Source of the DNA: Ktedonosporobacter rubrisoli
GTDB lineage: Bacteria > Chloroflexota > Ktedonobacteria > Ktedonobacterales > Ktedonobacteraceae
Assembly (NCBI RefSeq): GCF_004208415.1
Contig: NZ_CP035758.1
Coordinates: forward strand, 1,178,001 to 1,242,000
Reading direction: 5' to 3'
DNA length: 64,000 nucleotides
Shown here piece by piece: positions 17,406 through 24,725 of this stretch. The first letter of the stretch is position 1. The number at the start of each line of letters is the position of its first letter. The position numbers were made by a program, and so were the translations under genes. The notes below the pieces were generated by a model. It did not search any database. It saw only the letters and a program-made list of their open reading frames with translations, and was not told the origin of the DNA.

Positions 17406-20285
17406 TCACGCCATGTCACGCCGCCTGTCAATAATGCCTATCCCGCGCCAGATGCGCGCAGAATTTGTGCGCGCTGCCTGGCAACCATGAGCCTTGAGAT
17501 AGCTAGTAAAAGCCTGGCGCGAGAGGGGAAAACGCTCCTGATGTTCCTGCACCCATTGTTGATAGGTTCTCCACAGATCGGCGGAACGAGCCCAGGCTTG
17601 AGGATGTAAGTCGCAGCAGGCCACTAAAAATGCCGTGAGCGCTTCGGACTCCAGAATTTGCGTTGCTGGCTTCTCTCTAGTTAGAGTACGAATAGCGCCA
17701 TCAGACCTATTCCTTGCGTAAAAAAGCCTTACCAGCAGGTTCCGCTCATTGGTTCCCCGTTTCCGCTTTTCTAGCAAGCAGCTATAGGCAGTTCTGAGCT
17801 TCACAACTTGAGGGTGTGTCAGGCCCAGGCTATGTTCAAAAATCTTCACGGCCTGTATGTACAGGCGTTCGGCCCGCATATATTCCCCTTTTTCTACATG
17901 CAGTTCAGCCAACCCGTACATACTCTTGGCCGTCTCATAATGTTTTAGGCCTCGGTGGCGTGCACGCAGGCCGATGGCTTGTTTATATAAGCGTTCCGCC
18001 TGCCCATATTCTCCCTTGGCCCGATGCATTCTAGCCAGACCATGTAGAGAATAGGCACGATTGGGATGTTCATCACCAAATGCCCGTTCCCAGAGGCGTA
18101 AGGCGCGCTTATAGAACAGCTCCGCCTTCTCATACCTCCCTTGCTCTAGATAGATATCGGCCAGGTTATGCACCGCATAAGCAATACGCGGATGTTGAGA
18201 GCCCAACGTCAGCTCCAAGATTCGTAACGATTGCTGCAATAATGGCTCCGCCTTCTCATATCTCCCTTGCTCCAGATAGAGATCGGCGAGATTGTTGAGC
18301 GGGCGCGAAATCTGCGAATGCTCAGGCCCCAATGCCTGCTCCCAGATCTGCAACGCTCGCTGCAATAATGGCTCTGCCTTCTCATATTTTCCCAACTCGA
18401 CATAGAGTATGGCCATGTTATCAAGAAGATACGCCGTCTGCTGATGTTCCGGACCCAGGGCCGCGATCTGGATTCTCAGTGCTCGTTGATATAGCTCCTC
18501 AGCATGCTTATACTTCCCTTGTCGGTAGAAAAGGAGAGCCATGCCTCTGAGAGGAGAGGCAAGATCGAGATGCTCGGGACCCGATACCCGCTCATATATC
18601 CCTATTGCTCTTCTAAACAACGATTCTGCCTGCCTATAGTGCGCTCGGTCATAATAGAGATGGGCCAGACCGTTGAAAGCTGCGGCTAACTCAGGATGCT
18701 CGGGACCCGCTACCTGCTCATATATCCCTATTGCTCTTTTAAAGAGTGACTCTGCCTGCTCGTAGCGCGCACACTCGCGCAAATAGCTTGCAGCTTTGCG
18801 CAGTATACCGGCCACCTTCTGCCTCCCCGCGTCATCAGGGGCAATGCTTACAGCCGCAAGCACATGCGGTAAGAGACGTTCGCAAGCGCCCCAGAGAAAA
18901 GAACCATATTCCACTTCGGGGAAGAGCTCGTAGAGCATGCTTATCACGCGCCTCTGATACTCAGCTCTCTCCTGCTTGCTCATCTCGGCAAGCAGAATGA
19001 CTTGTATAAGTCGGTGGATAGAGAGCGTCTGCGTCTCAGGGTGCCTACGAATAAGAGAAAAGAGGCGCAGAGCAGCAAGAGCTTGATCGAAGCGGTAGGA
19101 ATCGGAGGCAACAGAACCTATCTCCTGGCTCAGATAAGGAGCGCCTACGACAAAAAGTTCTTCCGGAATAGTGTCAGGGAACAAGAATGCACAATGCCGT
19201 AACAATTCAAGTGCGCCGGGGTTATGCTGCTCCACCTGCTGGCAGGAGAGCAAAAGCGTGGTCGCCACCGAATGCGGATGATTTGTCGTCAGCGTTCCTC
19301 GCCTGGCGAGCAGTTGATGGTACTGGCACCTGTACTGAAGCAAATAACTTGCAATGCTACAACCAGATTCATCAACATAAGCTCCGGCCTGATCAAGGGC
19401 CAGAGGCAAGCCGGCCATGAGCTGTACCAGCTCTCTGGCCGCAGCATATTCAGCTGGCAAACGCTGAGCTAGCTGGCAAACGTCCTCGTTCGTCGCGCAA
19501 GATCCTAGCAGATTAGTACGCCGTAGTAAAAATAATACACCCTCCTCTTGCTCAAGCGCAGAGAGTTCCAGCGCATGAGCCAGTGTTCCAAAGGCCTGGC
19601 GGCGCGCCGTAATCAACACACATCCATGACGAGTAGGCGGTAAAAAGCGCTCAAGCAGTTCCAGCTCTTCCATGTTATCCCAGATCAACAGCCACTGGCC
19701 GTGCGATGTAAGCCAGCGACGCACCGCAGAGACAATCTGCCGCTGGTTAGTCTCCCGGCGCTCGGGCAAGTGAAGCACCTCAGCGATAGAGAGGAAGCTC
19801 GCAACGATACTCTCAGTCGTCTCAGCAGAGATCCAGAAGACAGCTGTATACTCCAGCGCATAGCGATAGGCATATTCGAGCGCAATCTGCGTTTTGCCAA
19901 TTCCTCCCAGCCCATATAAAGCGCAAGATTGTGTAAGTGCCAAGGCTCTTTCAGGCAAGAGGTGCATATGCAGCACCTTTAAAACCTCCTCTCGACCTGT
20001 GAAACGGAGATTGCGATGAAAGGGAACCAGCCAGTAAGGAGAGAGTCCTGTGAGGCTGGCTTCCAGCAGAGAACGGGCCTCCTGCCCATCCAGTTGCAAA
20101 TGTTTGATTAGCTCAAGAACCGTACTTTTGGTTGCAGGAAGAACATTCCCCTGTTCCCATCTACCAATAACATTGCGATGTACGCCAATGACATCAGCAA
20201 GCTGCTGTTGAGTAAGATGTCTGCGTACACGAAATTCTTTTAGTAGTGCTCCAAAGGAATCAGGAGTTCTGTTACCCATTTCCAA
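17406..20285 (-). CDS. STAND-class regulator: XRE HTH, NB-ARC ATPase, TPR array
   Basis: 959 residues. An XRE/lambda-repressor HTH (about 10-65) has LTQQQLADVIGVHRNVIGRW. The NB-ARC ATPase (about 95-420) has the P-loop GLGGIGKT with K131 and the Walker B-like WLLIWDNMEE. About nine tetratricopeptide repeats follow (about 490-850), each with the A/E-Q-A-E-x-L-x-x-R-A-L pattern. The protein is a signal-dependent switch that opens by ATP exchange when its TPR face binds a ligand. The TTG at 20285 has AAGGAG nine bases before it; an ATG lies two codons on. It is divergent from the Cys-rich peptide cluster, with three palindromes between, so it may control that cluster. Confidence 0.9.
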   Translation of the reverse strand: MEMGNRTPDSFGALLKEFRVRRHLTQQQLADVIGVHRNVIGRWEQGNVLPATKSTVLELIKHLQLDGQEARSLLEASLTGLSPYWLVPFHRNLRFTGREEVLKVLHMHLLPERALALTQSCALYGLGGIGKTQIALEYAYRYALEYTAVFWISAETTESIVASFLSIAEVLHLPERRETNQRQIVSAVRRWLTSHGQWLLIWDNMEELELLERFLPPTRHGCVLITARRQAFGTLAHALELSALEQEEGVLFLLRRTNLLGSCATNEDVCQLAQRLPAEYAAARELVQLMAGLPLALDQAGAYVDESGCSIASYLLQYRCQYHQLLARRGTLTTNHPHSVATTLLLSCQQVEQHNPGALELLRHCAFLFPDTIPEELFVVGAPYLSQEIGSVASDSYRFDQALAALRLFSLIRRHPETQTLSIHRLIQVILLAEMSKQERAEYQRRVISMLYELFPEVEYGSFLWGACERLLPHVLAAVSIAPDDAGRQKVAGILRKAASYLRECARYEQAESLFKRAIGIYEQVAGPEHPELAAAFNGLAHLYYDRAHYRQAESLFRRAIGIYERVSGPEHLDLASPLRGMALLFYRQGKYKHAEELYQRALRIQIAALGPEHQQTAYLLDNMAILYVELGKYEKAEPLLQRALQIWEQALGPEHSQISRPLNNLADLYLEQGRYEKAEPLLQQSLRILELTLGSQHPRIAYAVHNLADIYLEQGRYEKAELFYKRALRLWERAFGDEHPNRAYSLHGLARMHRAKGEYGQAERLYKQAIGLRARHRGLKHYETAKSMYGLAELHVEKGEYMRAERLYIQAVKIFEHSLGLTHPQVVKLRTAYSCLLEKRKRGTNERNLLVRLFYARNRSDGAIRTLTREKPATQILESEALTAFLVACCDLHPQAWARSADLWRTYQQWVQEHQERFPLSRQAFTSYLKAHGCQAARTNSARIWRGIGIIDRRRDMA

Positions 20286-20327
20286 GATATTGATCTCCTT
20301 CGATCTAATCCTGAGAAAATAGCTTCT

Positions 20328-20459
20328 TATGCACCGAAATTCACACCTATTCGGTGCATAGCCTATTTTATACTAATAGCGATGATCGATAGAAAAAAGC
20401 CTCTTTAGTATTACTACGTAAAGATAAGCTCAATTTATCTTCTGATCATCGGCGCTATT
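20328..20459. promoter_or_regulatory. Divergent control region with three inverted repeats
   Basis: (1) TATGCACCGAA (20328-20338) and TTCGGTGCATA (20350-20360), perfect 11-base arms. (2) AATAGCGATGATC (20375-20387) pairs with GATCATCGGCGCTATT (20444-20459), with a three-base bulge. (3) AAGATAA (20421-20427) and TTATCTT (20435-20441). A TATACT -10-like element at 20369-20374 points towards the peptide cluster. The density of dyads between a regulator and its divergent neighbour suggests operators for the STAND protein. Confidence 0.5.
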
Positions 20460-20488
20460 TTTGTCAGCTTAGTGAGCAAGTAGAGCTT

Positions 20489-21028
20489 ATGCTAGTATCT
20501 TACATTTTCGCCTTTTGCCGCGTTGCTATAGGCCTGCTCTTTCTCGCCTCTTTTATTGGCAAATTGCGTGCTGGAACACAATTTCGTCAGACAATTAACG
20601 ATTTTCGGCTCATCTCGCCGCGCTTGAGCCAGGGTGCCGCCACGCTCTTTCTCTGTTGCGAGCTAGCAATAGTAGTATGCATGATCTTTGGAAACTTCTT
20701 GCTACTGCCAGGCTTTTTGCTAGCCACTCTATTGCTTTGCGTTTTTAGCGGAGCCATCGCACTGGGATTGTTGAGGAAGCGGCAAGTACCCTGCAACTGT
20801 TTTGGAGCCAGTAGCCAGGTCATTTCGCCGGTAGATCTCTATCGCAATGCCGGCTTGCTGCTCTGTGCAGCTGGTGGATGCGGCATCCAAAGCCTATTGA
20901 AGCAAGCGCTTCAGGCCCTCAATTGGGTGGAATGGCTTCCCGTTGCGTTAGGGGCCGCAATCTTTGTTCTGCTCTGGACGCAGCTAGGGGAGCTGATACA
21001 GCTTTTCCGTCCGGCCAGAAACATCTAA
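20489..21028 (+). CDS. MauE/DoxX-like redox membrane protein (first gene of the peptide cluster)
   Basis: 179 residues with four to five membrane helices. The MauE signature is present: PCNCFGASSQVISPVDLYRN at residues 101-120, with Cys102 and Cys104 at the membrane edge followed by the conserved R-N. MauE-type proteins, like DsbB and VKOR, are thought to pass electrons from an extracytoplasmic thioredoxin partner to quinone. The partner here would be the TlpA-like protein encoded 51 bases downstream. The start has only a weak ribosome site, so a slightly different start is possible. Predicted job: reoxidise the thioredoxin that forms disulfides in the secreted peptides. Confidence 0.85.
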   Translation: MLVSYIFAFCRVAIGLLFLASFIGKLRAGTQFRQTINDFRLISPRLSQGAATLFLCCELAIVVCMIFGNFLLLPGFLLATLLLCVFSGAIALGLLRKRQVPCNCFGASSQVISPVDLYRNAGLLLCAAGGCGIQSLLKQALQALNWVEWLPVALGAAIFVLLWTQLGELIQLFRPARNI

Positions 21029-21079
21029 AACTCTTTGCCCATTTATACACAGCCGATTCATAAAAAGGAGTATTTTAGC

Positions 21080-21661
21080 ATGGAAGGCTTCTTGCTGGCC
21101 AGCACTATTCTGCTCTGGGTGGTTGTCCTTGTAAATCTCTTACTGACGCTGGCGCTTATCAGGCGCGTTAATACAGCCGAGCCGGTAAGACGATCGGTGG
21201 ATATGCAGACTGGCCCTGCCGTGGGCTCCCAGGCTCCAGACTTTTCGGCGAACACTCTTGATGGCCAGCAGATGAGCCTTGACAGCTATGCCGGTCATCC
21301 CACTGCTCTTGTTTTCGTGGGGCCAGGCTGCCAACCATGCCATGAGCTCATTCCTTCATTGAAACTATTGGCTGCTCAGGCTAAAGAGGCTGGAGCGGAA
21401 CTGGTGCTCGTGAGCAATGGCCCACGCGACGAAACTGAAAAAATGGCTCGCGATCTGGCTATCGAGCTACCAATACTCATCGCACCAAAGACAGAGAACT
21501 CATTCTTAACACTTTATAACATCTCCATGACTCCATCATATTGCTCGCTCGACGAGCATGGTGTGGTTCTGGGCGCAGGTCATCCCGATCCGCATGATGC
21601 GCACTGGCAGGAGCTAACATCTGGTTGGAGCCGCCAGGAATCTTTAGTAGAAAGGAGATAG
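21080..21661 (+). CDS. Membrane-anchored TlpA/MauD-like thioredoxin with CQPC
   Basis: 193 residues from the ATG preceded by AAAAAGGAG; a longer frame from 21035 overlaps the gap and has no ribosome site. One N-terminal helix (about 5-27) anchors the protein with its domain outside the cell. A redoxin/AhpC-TSA-like fold follows (about 45-175), with GSQAPDFSANTLDG, the active site VGPGCQPCHEL (C84, C87) and the cis-Pro loop MTPSYCSLDE. In MauE/MauD pairs this protein introduces or isomerises disulfide bonds. It directly precedes the Cys-rich precursor genes and is probably cotranscribed with MauE. Confidence 0.87.
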   Translation: MEGFLLASTILLWVVVLVNLLLTLALIRRVNTAEPVRRSVDMQTGPAVGSQAPDFSANTLDGQQMSLDSYAGHPTALVFVGPGCQPCHELIPSLKLLAAQAKEAGAELVLVSNGPRDETEKMARDLAIELPILIAPKTENSFLTLYNISMTPSYCSLDEHGVVLGAGHPDPHDAHWQELTSGWSRQESLVERR

Positions 21662-21748
21662 TCTAGAGCACAAAAAATCCGAGAAGCCGAAGCAAGCACC
21701 CTTCTAAAATCAGTAAATTTCATGATTAGTTACAGGAGGTTTTCACCA

Positions 21749-21988
21749 ATGCAAACTTTACTCAATCATACTGATGCCTTGCTTGGCAAACTCGGCCCTT
21801 TTAACCATTTGCTGAACTCGCTCGCTGAGCGCATTGCGCCACAAGCCAGGGCTAAGGCCGACAGCTGCCTTGAGTACTACTATTATTGCACTGAGATCTA
21901 TTGCAGACACGCAATGCTTCGCAAGATAAGAATCTTTAACTCTTGCACAAACATCACCATAACTAAAGATGACGGCTGCTACTGCTAA
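21749..21988 (+). CDS. Cys-rich precursor peptide A1
   Basis: 79 residues. Leader MQTLLNHTDALLGKLGPFNH then LLNSLAERIAPQARAKA is amphipathic, with regularly spaced leucines. The likely mature part starts at DSCLEYYYYC and holds six cysteines in about 43 residues, ending GCYC. This copy is the most divergent: two of the eight Cys of its paralogues are missing and its tail is NITITKDDGCYC. An A-x-A motif (AKA) lies just before the mature part. ACAGGAGG is at 9 bases before the ATG, which rules out an in-frame ATG at 21722. I do not recognise a known family. Confidence 0.8.
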   Translation: MQTLLNHTDALLGKLGPFNHLLNSLAERIAPQARAKADSCLEYYYYCTEIYCRHAMLRKIRIFNSCTNITITKDDGCYC

Positions 21989-22098
21989 GGATCGCAGGGT
22001 AGTTGGCATATCCATCAGCTCTCGTTGCTCATCCAAGCAATAGGCACAGGATAGCAACTCTACGGCGGTGATGCCATATCTCGCCCTGCCACTCCTGG

Positions 22099-22118
22099 GC
22101 CTGGGGAAATGCCCGGGT
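22099..22118 (+). ncRNA. Hairpin element 1 after precursor A1
   Basis: GCCTGGG (22099-22105) pairs with CCCGGGT (22112-22118) with two G-U pairs and a GAAATG loop. It sits in a stretch of about 90 bases (22046-22138) that is clearly similar to the gap after A2. See the related hairpins at 22449 and 23440. Confidence 0.5.
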
Positions 22119-22152
22119 TCGGGTTGTCAGTCAGATATTAGGAGGTTTACCA

Positions 22153-22383
22153 ATGCAGCACTTACTGACGAGCGCCGATGCTCTTCTTAGCAAGCTCGGA
22201 CCTTTTAACCATTTGCTGGATTCGTTAGCTCAGCACATTGCACCTCAAGCCAGTGCCCAGGCTTCGACTTGCCCACAGTGCGAATGTTACGATTACTGCA
22301 CCGAGATTCGCTGCAGTCATGGTTACGCCCGCCTGGAAAGGTGTTATCAAGGCCCTGATAGGCGTATTGGCTGCGACTGTTGA
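22153..22383 (+). CDS. Cys-rich precursor peptide A2
   Basis: 76 residues. The leader MQHLLTSADALLSKLGPFNH then LLDSLAQHIAPQASAQA is conserved with A1. The predicted mature part is STCPQCECYDYCTEIRC and on to IGCDC, with eight cysteines in about 39 residues. The pattern C-x2-C-x-C-x3-C-x4-C-x8-C and terminal C-x-C aligns with A3 and A4 except for one inserted Cys-containing position and a missing Cys later. The A-x-A site is AQA before STC. TAGGAGG precedes the ATG by 8 bases. Even Cys number fits full pairing in disulfides. Confidence 0.85.
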   Translation: MQHLLTSADALLSKLGPFNHLLDSLAQHIAPQASAQASTCPQCECYDYCTEIRCSHGYARLERCYQGPDRRIGCDC

Positions 22384-22448
22384 TGAGCAACGACCATAGG
22401 ATAGCAATTCTATAGCGGCGGTGTCGTATCTCGGCCTGTCGCTCCTGG

Positions 22449-22469
22449 GCCTGGGGAACTGCTCCAGGC
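22449..22469 (+). ncRNA. Hairpin element 2 after precursor A2
   Basis: GCCTGGGG (22449-22456) pairs with CTCCAGGC (22462-22469) over an AACTG loop. The stem differs from the copy at 22099 by changes that keep pairing. The surrounding bases, GATAGCAA(T/C)TCTA through CAG(G/T)C(C)AGATA, are shared with the gap after A1. Confidence 0.55.
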
Positions 22470-22570
22470 TCGGGTTACAGGCCAGATAAAGGGATAGATT
22501 TATTTCTCAAGTCAGAACCCAATTCTCGCTCTCTTGATATACATGGAACACACAAAAAGGAGGCTTTACT

Positions 22571-22621
22571 ATGTAGATCTTACCCAGCAGTGCCGAACAG
22601 CTTCTCTCCCGGTGTGCTTAG
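22571..22621 (+). pseudogene. Decayed fifth precursor leader (stop at codon 2)
   Basis: AAAAAGGAGGCTTTACT stands before ATG TAG, exactly as ribosome sites stand before the intact precursors. Read through the TAG, the frame gives M*ILPSSAEQLLSR, which lines up with MQHLLTSADALLSK of A2: the CAG codon has become TAG. A second stop at 22619 ends the match and no Cys-rich part follows. The 5' flank (TTCTCGCTCTCT) is also shared with A3 and A4. It is a dead copy of the precursor gene. Confidence 0.65.
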
Positions 22622-22790
22622 CACGCTTGAAAGAGAGGCCTCTTCACAAGTTTTTACAGTTCTCGCTCTCTATCACAAATACACGCGGAATACAAGGAGA
22701 TTTTACTCATGCAGACCCTACTCAACAATACAGATGCCCTTATCAGCAAGTTCGCTCCTCTCAGCCATTTGCTAGATTCCCTGGCCCAGC
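22604..22790 (+). repeat. Direct repeat unit 1 (5' flank and leader of A3)
   Basis: This unit of about 187 bases is almost identical to 22995-23181, at a constant offset of 391 bases. It covers the tail of the decayed leader, the 5' untranslated region with the ribosome site and about 27 leader codons. The identity fades exactly where the Cys-rich coding part begins. Confidence 0.85.
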
Positions 22791-22954
22791 GCGTCGCCCC
22801 TCAGGGCAAAGCTCGGGCGGGTGCTCTGGCCTGCGTGCATTGTTACTACTATTGCACTGAAGCTCGCTGCAGCCACCATCAGGCGCGTCGCTTGCACTGC
22901 TACGATCAGTGTGATGGTAGCGTCTCTGATGTAGCCGCTGGCTGCGTCTGCTAA
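22709..22954 (+). CDS. Cys-rich precursor peptide A3
   Basis: 81 residues. The first 28 residues, MQTLLNNTDALISKFAPLSH then LLDSLAQR, are identical to A4. The processing region is VAPQGKARAGA, an A-x-A site (AGA). The mature part has eight Cys: ACVHCYYYCTEARCSHHQ, then HCYDQC and GCVC at the end. The YYYC motif, the acidic-basic TEAR and the C-Y-D-x-C pair are shared with A4. ACAAGGAG is located 10 bases before the ATG. The predicted mature peptide is about 43 residues, basic, and likely held by four disulfides. Confidence 0.87.
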   Translation: MQTLLNNTDALISKFAPLSHLLDSLAQRVAPQGKARAGALACVHCYYYCTEARCSHHQARRLHCYDQCDGSVSDVAAGCVC

Positions 22955-22994
22955 GGAGAGCCAGACGGCATCTCCGCAAGTTTACGTCCTGCTG

Positions 22995-23181
22995 CTCTCC
23001 CGGCGTGCTTAGCACGCTTGAAAGAGAGGCCTCTTCACAAGTTTTTACAGTTCTCGCTCTCTATCACAAATACACGCGGAATACAAGGAGATTTTACTCA
23101 TGCAGACCCTACTCAACAATACAGATGCCCTTATCAGCAAGTTCGCTCCTCTCAGCCACTTGCTTGATTCCCTGGCCCAAC
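22995..23181 (+). repeat. Direct repeat unit 2 (5' flank and leader of A4)
   Basis: Second copy of the unit at 22604-22790, with one or two base changes in the first 150 bases. It shows a recent tandem duplication of a precursor gene. Confidence 0.85.
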
Positions 23182-23339
23182 GTATTGCCCCACAGGCCAG
23201 GGCAAAGGCTGATACCTGCGAATGGTGCTATTACTATTGCTCCAAGGTTCGCTGTGGCCACGGTCAGGCGCTTCGCCTACGCTGCTATGACGAATGTCAA
23301 GGCACGATGTCTGATTCTTATGCTGGCCGCTGCTGCTAA
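23100..23339 (+). CDS. Cys-rich precursor peptide A4
   Basis: 79 residues. The leader is identical to A3 over 28 residues, then IAPQARAKA with an A-x-A site before DTC. The mature part has eight Cys: TCEWCYYYCSKVRCGHGQ, RCYDEC and AGRCC at the very end, so the last two Cys are adjacent where A3 has C-V-C. Length about 42 residues after cleavage. ACAAGGAG precedes the ATG. The leader carries no 12-residue hydrophobic core, so it is not a standard Sec signal, which suits export by the ABC transporter encoded downstream. Confidence 0.87.
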   Translation: MQTLLNNTDALISKFAPLSHLLDSLAQRIAPQARAKADTCEWCYYYCSKVRCGHGQALRLRCYDECQGTMSDSYAGRCC

Positions 23340-23439
23340 GGTTCGCGATACGGGTGGGCCGTACGATGCGGCCGAGTTCTATTCATAGTACTGTTACACG
23401 TTAGGGACAAATCTATTAACGTGTCGCTCGTCACCCTTG

Positions 23440-23461
23440 GGCCTGGAACCTCTTCCAGGTC
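23440..23461 (+). ncRNA. Hairpin element 3 after precursor A4
   Basis: GGCCTGGAA (23440-23448) pairs with TTCCAGGTC (23453-23461) over CCTC, nine pairs with one G-U. Compared with element 2 two stem pairs have become A-T on both sides. This is compensating change, so the RNA structure is probably maintained. Confidence 0.55.
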
Positions 23462-23592
23462 CGAACCAGGATTTTTACGGCAGTCGCACATAATAGGGAG
23501 AAAGCAGTAAAGCTTCATTCTCTGCAATGACTGGCGTAAGAGGAAATAGTCCATCTCATACGTCGTTATCATCACTCACGCAGGAATATATA

Positions 23593-24576
23593 ATGCTACA
23601 GATCACCTTTCTGCTATTGCTGGTAATTGTATTTATTGCAGGATTCATATTCTTGCTATTTCGCACAATCTTCCTGGTCATCACAGTTGAAGGAGCGAGC
23701 ATGCTGCCCTTGCTGCAGCACGGCGATCGCCTCCTGGTACTGCGGCATTTTGGGATAAGACAACTGCGTAAGGGTGAGGTAGTAATTATCAAGCCACCGG
23801 CTGAGATCCAGAAGGGTTTTGCTTCTGGCGAACCTGCTCAAGTTTACTATGTGAAGCGCCTGGTAGCACTGGCCGGCGAGACGGTTACTGATACGCTACC
23901 TGTAAGCTTGCAGGCCAAGATGCCCGTAACGAGAGAAGCAGAAGGACAAGTCGAGCCGCGCCTGAAAAGCTGGCAAGTACCAGCTAAGCACATCTTCGTC
24001 TGTGGAGATAACCGCCAGAACAGTCTCGATTCGCGCACCTGGGGACCGCTTCCTCAGCGCAGCATCGTCGGGATCATGCTGAGAAAGTTAGCGCCATCCA
24101 GGAATGCGACATACGCAAAAGTTAGCACACGGCTCGAAGCGGTGCCGTCTGCAAACTTCTTGCCACCCGGCACGCCGGCACCTGCATTTAGCGCAGCAAC
24201 CGTGAATGGCGAGATCTGCGAGCTTGCTACTTATGCGGGAAAGCCTCTTGTATTGTTCTTTATAGCTTCAGAGCGACTTTCACGCCTGTTCATCCCCAAT
24301 TATGCGACACTGGCACGCCAGATTGCCGGCCAGTCCAACCCGGCTATTCTTTTTGCTTGCGGCGTGGAACTGGCACAGGCGCAGGCGCTTGTAGAGGAGT
24401 TTCAGATCGAAGTGCCGGTACTGGTGACACCACGCGCAACGCATTCGCTCTTTCACGATTATAAGATAATTGGCACACCTTGCTATTGCTTGATCGATGC
24501 GCAGGGCAGGCTAAAAAGGGACGGCTTTCTTTCATCTGGTTCTCCACAGCCGAACAGACGACTCAGCCCTATCTAA
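23593..24576 (+). CDS. S26 signal peptidase fused to a thioredoxin-like domain lacking CxxC
   Basis: 327 residues from the ATG that directly precedes the membrane helix; a longer frame from 23527 has no ribosome site. A helix (4-30) is followed by a type I signal peptidase domain: EGASMLPL with nucleophile S36, YYVKRL with general base K88 and the box CGDNRQNSLDSR (137-148). From about 188 a redoxin fold follows (PPGTPAPAFSAATVNG to GTPCYCLIDAQG), clearly related to the TlpA-like protein of the same cluster. Where that one has CQPC this one has SERLS, so the catalytic cysteines are gone. Probable role: cleave the precursors at A-x-A outside the membrane, with the dead thioredoxin fold holding the Cys-rich substrate. 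Confidence 0.87.
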   Translation: MLQITFLLLLVIVFIAGFIFLLFRTIFLVITVEGASMLPLLQHGDRLLVLRHFGIRQLRKGEVVIIKPPAEIQKGFASGEPAQVYYVKRLVALAGETVTDTLPVSLQAKMPVTREAEGQVEPRLKSWQVPAKHIFVCGDNRQNSLDSRTWGPLPQRSIVGIMLRKLAPSRNATYAKVSTRLEAVPSANFLPPGTPAPAFSAATVNGEICELATYAGKPLVLFFIASERLSRLFIPNYATLARQIAGQSNPAILFACGVELAQAQALVEEFQIEVPVLVTPRATHSLFHDYKIIGTPCYCLIDAQGRLKRDGFLSSGSPQPNRRLSPI

Positions 24577-24725
24577 CCTGGTGCGCAGTGGAGGCAGAAT
24601 GCTGGCTTCTAGAGGAGAAGCCTTACAAAATCGCTGCCTGTGGGACATGGCACGAAGGTGGATAAAATGGCAGGGAAATTAGAGGGAGAAAGTGTATTGC
24701 TAACAGTCTATTTCAGGACAACATT

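Noticed and set aside
17406..20285. Forward-strand frames inside the STAND regulator gene
   Set aside because: They are repeats of antisense TPR codons and carry no ribosome sites.
21722..21748. An earlier in-frame ATG for precursor A1
   Set aside because: The paralogues begin at MQ(T/H)LL, and ACAGGAGG is placed for the ATG at 21749.
22604..23181. CRISPR-like repeats
   Set aside because: Only two long copies at 391 bases, containing coding sequence. This is a gene duplication.
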